Source: an uncultured Lachnospiraceae bacterium | GTDB taxonomy: Bacteria > Bacillota > Clostridia > Lachnospirales > Lachnospiraceae | Assembly: GCA_902796375.1 (NCBI GenBank) | Contig: CADBOW010000082.1 | Location: forward strand, 1-13,628 | Direction of reading: 5' to 3' | Length of the DNA: 13,628 nucleotides | Shown: positions 7,432 through 13,601 of the stretch, one piece after another | Layout: each line of letters starts with the position of its first letter | Numbering within the stretch: the stretch's first letter is position 1 | Program-made: the position numbers and the translations under genes | Notes under the pieces: generated by a model | Seen by the model: the letters and a program-made list of their open reading frames with translations, nothing else | Database searches by the model: none | What the model was told of the DNA's origin: nothing

Positions 7432-8181
7432 TTGGCACAGCAGATTAGATTTGAGAATATCAAGGATCTTGATTTTAAGACGAATGAGGCCTATAAGCGG
7501 GTTCGTACGAACATCACCTTCTCCGGAGAGGATATCCGGGTAGTAGCAGTGACCAGTTCGATACCGAATGAGGGAAAATCAGAGGTTTCCTTCCGGATGG
7601 CCCAGTCCTTTGCGGAGGACGGAAAGAATGTTTTGTATATCGACGCGGATATTCGTAAGTCCGTAACCATCGCCCGTTACGACGTGGATAAGGAGACGAA
7701 GGGACTTTCCCATTATCTGTCCGGTCAGACGAAGAATCTGGACGATGTGATCTATGAGACCAATATCGAGAATATGTCCGCCATCTTTACCGGGGCGAAG
7801 GCACCGAATCCGGCAGAGCTTCTGGGACGCCCGAAATTCGCAAATATGATCGAGAGTCTCAGGGAGCGGTTTGATATGATCGTGATCGACTGTCCTCCTC
7901 TGGGAAGCGTTATTGATGCAGTTCTGGTTGCAAAGAACTGCGATGGTACAATCCTGGTGATCGAATCGGACAATGTCAGCTATAAGGTGGTTCAGAATGT
8001 GAAGAAGCAGCTGGATCAGAGTGAATGTAAGATCCTGGGCGTGATCCTGAATAAGGTTCAGGTCGGCGGTAAGGGCTATTATGGCTATTACAAGGGATAT
8101 TACGGTTACTATGATGATTACGGCTATGGCAATGAAGACGGTGATGCTGAAGGGAAAGCATCGGGAAAGAAGAAAAAATAG
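7432..8181 (+). CDS. cpsD: BY-family protein-tyrosine kinase (CpsD/YwqD type), TTG start
   Basis: Bacterial tyrosine kinase that autophosphorylates a C-terminal tyrosine cluster and controls polysaccharide synthesis with the membrane partner encoded just before. The 249 residues contain EAYKRVRTNI (19-28, the oligomer-interface motif), Walker A TSSIPNEGKS (41-50), Walker A' VLYIDADIRKS (67-77), GAKAPNPAELLG (121-132) and Walker B MIVIDCPPLG (149-158). The usual glycine in PGEGKS is asparagine here; the GKS itself is kept. The tail has ten tyrosines within 17 residues (216-232), in GYY-type repeats, then a basic KKKK end. The start is TTG at 7432, supported by AGGAG seven bases upstream and by the family-like N-terminus; no ATG suits. 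A hairpin follows the stop, closing this unit. Confidence 0.93.
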   Translation: MAQQIRFENIKDLDFKTNEAYKRVRTNITFSGEDIRVVAVTSSIPNEGKSEVSFRMAQSFAEDGKNVLYIDADIRKSVTIARYDVDKETKGLSHYLSGQTKNLDDVIYETNIENMSAIFTGAKAPNPAELLGRPKFANMIESLRERFDMIVIDCPPLGSVIDAVLVAKNCDGTILVIESDNVSYKVVQNVKKQLDQSECKILGVILNKVQVGGKGYYGYYKGYYGYYDDYGYGNEDGDAEGKASGKKKK

Positions 8182-8182
8182 C

Positions 8183-8194
8183 ATATCCGGATAT
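8183..8194. repeat. 12-bp perfect palindrome just after the kinase stop
   Basis: ATATCCGGATAT reads the same on both strands and begins two bases after the TAG of the kinase gene. It could be a small protein-binding site or chance; it is separate from the hairpin that begins at 8203. Confidence 0.4.
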
Positions 8195-8202
8195 ATGAAG
8201 AT

Positions 8203-8240
8203 AAGGGTGGGACCGGCTGAACAGGCCGATGCCCATCCTT
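8203..8240 (+). terminator. Hairpin terminator after the kinase gene
   Basis: AAGGGTGGG (8203-8211) pairs with CCCATCCTT (8232-8240), nine pairs with one G-T. After a small internal loop, CGGC (8214-8217) pairs with GCCG (8225-8228). The following bases are only moderately T-rich (GTTCATTTCC). The left arm, AGGGTGGGACCGGC, resembles the conserved T-box sequence at 12 of 14 positions, but there is no room for a T-box leader before it. Confidence 0.65.
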
Positions 8241-8276
8241 GTTCATTTCCGGATCCCGACGCCGGAGCCGAAAGCC

Positions 8277-8305
8277 TTGCCAGAAATGGTGAAGTGTGAT
8301 ACATT
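8277..8305 (+). promoter_or_regulatory. Promoter for the LicD-IspD-flippase unit
   Basis: TTGCCA (8277-8282, five of six to consensus), a 17-base spacer and TACATT (8300-8305, four of six) preceded by TG at 8297-8298 form an extended -10 promoter. Transcription would start near 8312, giving a leader of about 34 bases that contains AGGAGG (8331-8336). Together with the hairpin at 8203-8240 it splits the locus into two transcription units. Confidence 0.6.
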
Positions 8306-8345
8306 TAGGGTTGGTGCTGAGATAAGAAACAGGAGGAATTGATCC

Positions 8346-9269
8346 ATGAGTATGAATCCGGAATTCAATCTGAACGAAGAGGTGCTGGATGAGTGGCTGG
8401 TCACAGCGGAACAGAAGAGAATCTGGCAGGTAGAGCTGAAGCTGACGGAGGAACTGTATCGTGTCTGCAAAAAGCACGGGATCCGTCCTGTGGCGGGATT
8501 CGGAACACAGCTGGGTGCTGTGCGTCACGGAGGCTTCATTCCCTGGGATAATGATATGGACTTCATTATGTCCCGCGCGGATTACAATAAACTGAGAAGA
8601 CTGGCCGGCGAGTTCCGTGAGCCCTATTTCCTCCAGACAGTGGAAACAGAGGACGGAAAATGGTTCCGTGGCTGGACCCGTCTGGTGGATTGCAATACCA
8701 CCTGTATCACACCGAAGGATATGGCAAATCCGAATGCGCATCAGGGTATCTACATCGACATTTTCCCGATGGATAAGAATCCGGATCCGGCAGATAAGGT
8801 GAAATGTAAGAAATTTGCATTTCAGGTACAGCTGCTCCGGTACCTCTGCCTGCTGAAGGTATATGGTAAGCAGGAGATCAAGGGCGGGATCCTGAAGCGG
8901 CTGGTGGGACATGTGCTGAATTTCCTCCTGAAGCCGGTGAAGGCTGAGAAGATCTGCCATCGTTTCGACCTGGTCTGCCAGAAATATAATAAAACGGATT
9001 TTGACGGGTACAGCGCCGTAGCGTTCGGTTACGGAAAGAATACCCGGTATCAGTATATGCATACGAAATCCCAGCTTCGTCCGCTGAAGACGACGAAGTT
9101 TGAGAATATTCAGGTGGAGATCCCGCAGAATTATGATGCTTATCTGAAGAGCATTTACGGAGAGAAATATATGGAGTTCCCGTCCATGAAGGACAGAGAG
9201 TTCCATTATCAGAATATTATGAACCCGGACCTTCCCTATAAGGATTGGAAGCCTGAGGAACAGCAGTAG
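8346..9269 (+). CDS. LicD-family phosphotransferase
   Basis: LicD proteins transfer a phospho-group such as phosphocholine, or an alditol phosphate in the related fukutin and FKRP, from a CDP-activated donor to a sugar. The 307-residue protein has the nucleotidyltransferase-fold core AGFGTQLGAVRHGGFIPWDNDMDFIMSRADY (50-80) and the later GIYIDIFPMDKNP (134-146). The C-terminal IPQNYDAYLKSIYGEKYMEFP (259-279) is also typical of the family. The usual PWDDDID is PWDNDMD here: one aspartate is asparagine, while the outer aspartates remain. No signal peptide or membrane helix is seen, so it acts inside the cell or at the membrane face. AGGAGG is nine bases before the ATG. The two IspD-like genes downstream could make its donor, which points to an alditol or similar phosphate rather than choline; no choline kinase or choline cytidylyltransferase gene is in the window. 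Confidence 0.88.
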   Translation: MSMNPEFNLNEEVLDEWLVTAEQKRIWQVELKLTEELYRVCKKHGIRPVAGFGTQLGAVRHGGFIPWDNDMDFIMSRADYNKLRRLAGEFREPYFLQTVETEDGKWFRGWTRLVDCNTTCITPKDMANPNAHQGIYIDIFPMDKNPDPADKVKCKKFAFQVQLLRYLCLLKVYGKQEIKGGILKRLVGHVLNFLLKPVKAEKICHRFDLVCQKYNKTDFDGYSAVAFGYGKNTRYQYMHTKSQLRPLKTTKFENIQVEIPQNYDAYLKSIYGEKYMEFPSMKDREFHYQNIMNPDLPYKDWKPEEQQ

Positions 9270-9284
9270 ATCGGGGAGAGACAG

Positions 9285-10046
9285 ATGAATATAGCAGTGA
9301 TACTTGCGGGAGGCGTCGGCAGCCGTCTGGGAGCCGATATCCCGAAACAGTTTATCAAGGTTCTGGATAAGCCGGTGATCGCTTATACGATCGAGGCATT
9401 TCAGAAGCATAATGAAGTGGATGCGATCCTGATGGTCTGCGTGCATGACTGGATGGAGGAGATGCAGCGGATCTGTGACGAGTATGGATTCACGAAGGTG
9501 AAATGGATTACGGAGGGCGGAGATACATTTCAGGAATCCGTAATGAACGGAGTTCATTTTCTGGACGGAAAGGTGGATCGGAAGGATATTCTGCTGATCC
9601 ATTTCGGAGCGTCTCCCTTTATCGAAGAGCCGGTGATCACGGATGCGATCCGGGTATGCAGGGAGAAGGGAAATGCCATCTCCACTACGGATTTCCTGCT
9701 TCTGTCCGGAGTCAAGAAAAAGACTACCTCGGTGACGGATCCCGAAAATTATACCACCGAGTATATCAACCGGGATACGGTAGCATGTATGAATACACCC
9801 CACGCCTTTCAGTATGGCTTTATCGATGATATGTACAGAGAGGCGGTGGAGACCGGCGTGATCAATGAGGTGGAGCCTCATACCACCACTCTGATGTACA
9901 AGATGGGTCTTCCGATCTATTTTTCCTATGGAATGCAGACCAATATCAAGATCACCCGGGCGGAGGATCTGGACCTGTTTGAGGGGTATGTTCTGATGCG
10001 GCAGAGACGAGCCGCCGAGGCCCGGGGACAGGAGAAAGAACGGTAA
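9285..10046 (+). CDS. IspD/TarI-like protein with altered active site, probably not a standard cytidylyltransferase
   Basis: The 253 residues follow the IspD/TarI fold: AVILAGGVGSRLGADIPKQF (4-23) is the CTP-binding glycine/arginine/lysine loop, and TNIKITRAEDLDLF (219-232) is the conserved C-terminal lysine motif. However, the metal and substrate motif usually written IHDAxRP reads IHFGASPF at 105-112, replacing the aspartate by phenylalanine and the arginine by serine. TPQ(A/S)F is TPHAF (171-175), and the SVxxGL region reads ESVMNGV. The paralogue at 11661 keeps the normal residues. Nothing suggests decay: the frame is intact, the ribosome site (GGGGAGAG) is good, and the stop is followed one base later by the flippase ATG. 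A regulatory or structural partner of the intact copy, or an enzyme with another substrate, are both possible. Fold assignment is confident, activity is not. Confidence 0.8.
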   Translation: MNIAVILAGGVGSRLGADIPKQFIKVLDKPVIAYTIEAFQKHNEVDAILMVCVHDWMEEMQRICDEYGFTKVKWITEGGDTFQESVMNGVHFLDGKVDRKDILLIHFGASPFIEEPVITDAIRVCREKGNAISTTDFLLLSGVKKKTTSVTDPENYTTEYINRDTVACMNTPHAFQYGFIDDMYREAVETGVINEVEPHTTTLMYKMGLPIYFSYGMQTNIKITRAEDLDLFEGYVLMRQRRAAEARGQEKER

Positions 10047-10047
10047 A

Positions 10048-11493
10048 ATGGATACAGTTGGCAAAAAGGCTCTCAAGGCCGGAACGTGGTATACGATCTG
10101 TACATTTATCCTGAAGGGATTGTCCTTTCTGACAATGCCGATCTTTGCGCGGATCATGTCCACGGAAGATGTCGGTATTTATTCAAATTATGTATCATGG
10201 ATCGCCATTCTTACGACGGTTCTGACACTGGATCTGTATACGTCCGTAAATCTTGCTCATTTCGAATATGATGATGATATTTACGGATTTATGTCAACCG
10301 TTACGCTGTTCGGAACTGCAGTGACAGCGGGCTTCTATGCCATCGCCTGCATTTTCGTGGATCAGGTAACGGACTGGCTGGGTATGTCAGAGTATATGAT
10401 GCATATCATGTTCCTCTATCTGCTGGTACACCCGGCGATCAACGTATTACATGTAAAATTCAGAGTATATCTGCAATACAAATATACGATCATCACCTCT
10501 CTGGTACCGGCCATCGCTTCTGTGCTGATCTCACTGGGGCTTGTGCTCATTGTACCGGAGGACGGGCAGCTGACGGCCAGAGTAAGCGGGTATTACGGAG
10601 TCTGGATCCTGTTTTCCGCTGCGATCTACGCATACGTGGTCATGAAGGGAAGAAAGTTCAAGATGGAGTATGTGAAGTTTGCACTTCCCATTGCACTTCC
10701 CATGGTGCTTCATCTGCTGTCCAATTCCCTTCTTTCCTACAGTGACCGTGTTATGATCAAGCGGTTCTGCGGTGACACGGAGACTGCATACTATGCGACG
10801 GCCTACAGCTGTGCCATGGTTGTTTCCATTCTGTGGAATGCCATGAACCAGGCCTGGGCCCCCTGGGTTTATGAGAAGCTGCATCGGGGCGAGGACCAGG
10901 ATATCGGCAAGGTCTCCAAGCCCATCGTGCTGATCTTCGCAGGCGGGGTGCTGCTTCTGACATTGATGGCACCGGAGCTTCTGCTGGTCATGGGCGGAAG
11001 GAAATATCTGCCTGCGGTCTATGTCATTCCGCCGGTTATGCTGGGATATATCGCGCAGGTATTGTATACCATGTATGTCAATATCGAGTTTTATTATAAG
11101 CAGCAGAAACAGATCATGAAGGGTACCATGGCTGCGGCTGTGCTGAACATCATCCTGAATCTGATCTTCATTCCCATATTCGGTTATGTGGCATCGGCAT
11201 ATACCACACTGGTGGGTTATATCGCGCTTTTCTTCTTCCATTATCTCTTTGTGAAGAAAATGGGTAAGCATAAGATCTATAATCTGCGGTTTAATCTTTA
11301 TGTTCTGTTTGGTTCCATCGTGGTCGGAATTCTGATGACCTTCCTGTATGAGCTGACGGTCCTTCGGTGGATCGTGGTGGCCGGAGTGGCCGGGGCGGCC
11401 TTCGTTTTTGTATGGCAGCGCCGGAGGGAACTGAAGAAGTGCCTGAAGAAGAAGGATATAGAAGGAATACTGAAGATCTGCAAGCTGATGTAG
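10048..11493 (+). CDS. wzx: Wzx-type polysaccharide flippase (MOP superfamily)
   Basis: Multi-spanning membrane protein of 481 residues, with about 12-14 hydrophobic helices, that would move a lipid-linked oligosaccharide across the membrane. The N-terminus KALKAGTWYTICTFILKGLSFLTMPIFARIMSTEDVGIYSNY is characteristic of polysaccharide biosynthesis flippases (gene family 'PF01943' type: positive start, then '..F.R.ls..d.G.y'). The central SNSLLSYSDRVMIKRFCGDTETAYYATAYS block (about 226-255) and the C-terminal LNLIFIPIFGYVASAYTTLVGY segment agree. It starts one base after the previous stop, so translation is probably coupled. It ends in a basic cytoplasmic tail. Presence of a flippase means a Wzx/Wzy-style repeat-unit pathway, though no polymerase or glycosyltransferase is in the window. 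Substrate cannot be deduced. Confidence 0.9.
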   Translation: MDTVGKKALKAGTWYTICTFILKGLSFLTMPIFARIMSTEDVGIYSNYVSWIAILTTVLTLDLYTSVNLAHFEYDDDIYGFMSTVTLFGTAVTAGFYAIACIFVDQVTDWLGMSEYMMHIMFLYLLVHPAINVLHVKFRVYLQYKYTIITSLVPAIASVLISLGLVLIVPEDGQLTARVSGYYGVWILFSAAIYAYVVMKGRKFKMEYVKFALPIALPMVLHLLSNSLLSYSDRVMIKRFCGDTETAYYATAYSCAMVVSILWNAMNQAWAPWVYEKLHRGEDQDIGKVSKPIVLIFAGGVLLLTLMAPELLLVMGGRKYLPAVYVIPPVMLGYIAQVLYTMYVNIEFYYKQQKQIMKGTMAAAVLNIILNLIFIPIFGYVASAYTTLVGYIALFFFHYLFVKKMGKHKIYNLRFNLYVLFGSIVVGILMTFLYELTVLRWIVVAGVAGAAFVFVWQRRRELKKCLKKKDIEGILKICKLM

Positions 11494-11548
11494 CTGCGGA
11501 CCTGTCGCCGGCAACGATGCAGATCGGACCGCTGACAGTATCGCGGAC

Positions 11549-11584
11549 AGAAGCACAATCAGAAGCACAAATAGAAGCATAGAT
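11549..11584 (+). repeat. Three tandem 12-bp repeats in the flippase-cytidylyltransferase gap
   Basis: AGAAGCACAATC (11549), AGAAGCACAAAT (11561) and AGAAGCATAGAT (11573) are direct copies. They lie in the 167-base gap 11494-11660. The same gap has a weak stem AAATGC/GCATTT (11594-11599 with 11608-11613) followed by TTCGG, and a lone TATATT at 11632-11637 without a good -35. I see no gene there. Confidence 0.7.
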
Positions 11585-11660
11585 GAGATCTGTAAATGCA
11601 CATCGGAGCATTTTCGGATCAGAATAATCATTATATTTAAGAAAGAACGAGGAGAGGGAC

Positions 11661-12374
11661 ATGAGCAACGTAGCACTGATCATAGCAGGAGGCTCGGGAA
11701 ATCGGATGCATCAGGATATTCCGAAGCAGTTTCTGACCGTAAATGAGAAGCCGGTCATAGTATATACCCTGGAGGCATTTGAGAATCATCCGGAGGTGGA
11801 CGCCATCGCCGTTGTCTGCATCGCAGGCTGGGAGCAGGTTCTCAGGGCCTATGCCAAGCAGTTCAATATCACAAAGCTGAAGCATGTGATCCCCGGCGGA
11901 GAGAACGGACAGGGCTCCATCCGAAACGGGGTATATGAACTGGAGAAGCATTATGATGCAAATGATCTGGTGCTGATCCATGATGCGATCCGTCCCATGG
12001 TGTCGGCGGAGATCATTTCCGATAATATCCGTGTGGCTCTGGAAAACGGGAACGCCATCACAGTCATTCCCTGTGCGGAGGCCATGATGCAGACGGAGGA
12101 CGGGCTGGTGTCCGTGGGAAGCTATCCCAGAGACCGGCTGAAGAGAACCCAGACACCTCAGGCCTTCCGGATCGGTGAGATCGCCGATCTGCACCGGAGA
12201 GCGCTGGAAGCAGGGATCACAAATTCTGTGGCTTCCTGTACTCTGAAGATCGAAATGGGAGAGCAGGTATATTTCTCTGCCGGATCCGAGAAGAATATCA
12301 AGCTGACGACCGTGGAGGATCTGGACATTTTCAAGGCACTTCTTGCCGCTAAGCGTGCAGACTGGTTGAAGTAG
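11661..12374 (+). CDS. IspD/TarI-family cytidylyltransferase (CDP-alditol or MEP type)
   Basis: A soluble 237-residue enzyme that couples CTP to a sugar-alcohol phosphate. All expected motifs are intact: ALIIAGGSGNRMHQDIPKQF (5-24), VLIHDAIRP (104-112, metal aspartate and arginine), RLKRTQTPQAF (159-169) and KNIKLTTVEDLDIF (211-224). The family covers IspD (isoprenoid, methylerythritol phosphate), TarI (ribitol-5-phosphate) and the pneumococcal Gtp1/Abp1/Mnp1 enzymes that make CDP-glycerol, CDP-arabinitol or CDP-mannitol. Context between a flippase and an SDR gene favours an alditol or sugar phosphate over isoprenoid synthesis, because alditol pathways usually pair the cytidylyltransferase with a reductase. 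The N-terminal half aligns well with the altered paralogue at 9285, so they are duplicates. GAGGAGAGGG precedes the ATG. Exact substrate is open. Confidence 0.88.
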   Translation: MSNVALIIAGGSGNRMHQDIPKQFLTVNEKPVIVYTLEAFENHPEVDAIAVVCIAGWEQVLRAYAKQFNITKLKHVIPGGENGQGSIRNGVYELEKHYDANDLVLIHDAIRPMVSAEIISDNIRVALENGNAITVIPCAEAMMQTEDGLVSVGSYPRDRLKRTQTPQAFRIGEIADLHRRALEAGITNSVASCTLKIEMGEQVYFSAGSEKNIKLTTVEDLDIFKALLAAKRADWLK

Positions 12375-12435
12375 GCATTTCACAGCAGGAAGATCAGACG
12401 ATACTTCGATCATAAGGAAGGCGGAGGGATAGAAT

Positions 12436-13497
12436 ATGATCTACAACAGCAGCAGATGGTTTTCGGATATCGATCGGGTTACGGAGCAGGCGCTTCCTTT
12501 CCTGGGGGAGCTGGCTGGAAAGTCCGTTCTGATCACAGGCGCTGCAGGGCTGGTGCTTTCTCCGGTTGTGGACATCCTGATCCGGTACAATGAAACCCAT
12601 GATACACCCATCCGGATCCTGGCAGCAGGCCGGTGGCTGGAGGAAATGACAGGACGATTCGGGACGTATTGTGATAAGCCCTATTTCCAGTTCCTGGTCT
12701 ATGATGCGGCCAGGACAGATAATCGGATCCAGGTGCATGCGGATTACATGATCCATGGAGCAAGCAATGCATCTCCGGACATGATCGTGAAGGAACCGGT
12801 GGAGACCATGATGAGTAATTTCACCGGAATGAAATATCTTCTGGATGTTGCCAGAGAACAGGGGACGAAGCGCCTTCTCTACATCAGCTCCAGTGAGATC
12901 TATGGAAAGAAGGAGGGAGATCAGCCCTACCGTGAAGGAGAGTACGGATATATCGATCTTCTGTCGGCCAGAAATTCCTATTCTGTGGGAAAGCGTGCGG
13001 CAGAAACCCTGTGCGCCTCCTATGCAGCGGAATATGGGGTCGAGTCGGTGATCGTCCGGCCGGGACATATTTACGGCCCCACCGCATCACCCATGGACAG
13101 CCGCGTGGCTTCGGCCTGGTCCTATGCGGCGGCCAGAGGAGAGGATCTTGTGATGAAGAGCGACGGTGCGCAGTTGAGAAGCTACTGTCACTGTCTGGAC
13201 TGTGCTTCGGCGATCCTTACCGTTCTTCTGCGGGGCGAAAATGTTCATGCTTACAACATTTCCAATCCGAATGCCATTGTAAGCATCAAGGAAATGGCCC
13301 AGCTCCTGACAAAGGCGGCCGGAGTTCAGCTTCGGATGGAGCTGCCGACGGAAGCGGAACGAAAGAGCTTTAACCCCATGAGTAATTCTTCCCTGGACAG
13401 TACCGGACTGGAAGGCCTGGGCTGGAAGGGAGTCTTCGATGCACCCTCCGGGTTTGCCGAAACGGTTGAGGTGCTGAAGGAAATGGGTGTTTCGTGA
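12436..13497 (+). CDS. NAD-dependent epimerase/dehydratase-type SDR, putative CDP-alditol pathway reductase
   Basis: Extended short-chain dehydrogenase of 353 residues. The dinucleotide site is TGAAGLVLS (34-42): the first two glycines are kept but the third of TGxxGxxG is leucine. HGASNASPD (107-115), SSSEIYG (151-157) and the catalytic YSVGK (182-186) are normal, as is RPGHIYGP (208-215). The family includes sugar-nucleotide epimerases, and also the pneumococcal Gtp2/Abp2/Mnp2 proteins that partner an IspD-like cytidylyltransferase to make CDP-alditols. The adjacent IspD-like gene (61 bases upstream) makes that second reading attractive: the enzyme could reduce or otherwise modify the sugar part. 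GGAGGG sits seven bases before the ATG. A strong hairpin terminator follows, so this is the last gene of the unit. Direction and substrate of the reaction are not known. Confidence 0.85.
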   Translation: MIYNSSRWFSDIDRVTEQALPFLGELAGKSVLITGAAGLVLSPVVDILIRYNETHDTPIRILAAGRWLEEMTGRFGTYCDKPYFQFLVYDAARTDNRIQVHADYMIHGASNASPDMIVKEPVETMMSNFTGMKYLLDVAREQGTKRLLYISSSEIYGKKEGDQPYREGEYGYIDLLSARNSYSVGKRAAETLCASYAAEYGVESVIVRPGHIYGPTASPMDSRVASAWSYAAARGEDLVMKSDGAQLRSYCHCLDCASAILTVLLRGENVHAYNISNPNAIVSIKEMAQLLTKAAGVQLRMELPTEAERKSFNPMSNSSLDSTGLEGLGWKGVFDAPSGFAETVEVLKEMGVS

Positions 13498-13529
13498 TAA
13501 AAATGGAAATAAAATACAGATGTTAAACG

Positions 13530-13566
13530 AGGGTGGAATCGCCATAAGGCGGTTCCATCCTTTATT
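13530..13566 (+). terminator. Strong hairpin terminator closing the polysaccharide unit
   Basis: The 14-base arm at 13530-13543 (AGGGTGGAATCGCC) pairs fully with 13548-13561 around the loop ATAA, with two G-T pairs, and is followed by TTATT. The left arm matches the T-box consensus AGGGTGGNACCGCG at 12 of 14 positions, like the hairpin at 8203. Only 30 bases separate it from the stop codon, so a full T-box leader is unlikely. Confidence 0.85.
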
Positions 13567-13601
13567 GCGTTAAGCGTCGAATCGACCAAGCCGGGAGGCG
13601 C

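Noticed and set aside
8081..8299. Small plus-strand frame spanning the kinase end and the following gap
   Set aside because: Out of frame with the kinase, runs through the terminator hairpin and promoter, and shows no conserved-looking sequence.
8346..9269. Phosphocholine transferase identity for the LicD gene
   Set aside because: No choline uptake, kinase or cytidylyltransferase genes are seen and the neighbours are IspD-like, so a specific choline function is not supported.
8124..10163. Minus-strand open frame of 679 codons
   Set aside because: It is antisense to the kinase end, LicD and the IspD-like gene, all with clear motifs. Its product is an unstructured His/Leu/Ile/Arg-rich string with no family features.
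11367..11582. Overlapping 71-codon frame ending in TEAQSEAQIEA
   Set aside because: It overlaps the flippase end in another frame and has no good ribosome site; its tail is simply the 12-bp repeat translated.
10531..11676. Minus-strand open frame of 381 codons
   Set aside because: Antisense to the flippase, compositionally odd, and no ribosome site; a by-product of codon bias.
13300..13566. T-box riboswitch
   Set aside because: Only the T-box-like terminator arm is present. The sequence where a specifier stem would lie is the coding end of the SDR gene, and no aminoacyl-tRNA synthetase or amino acid gene follows in the window.
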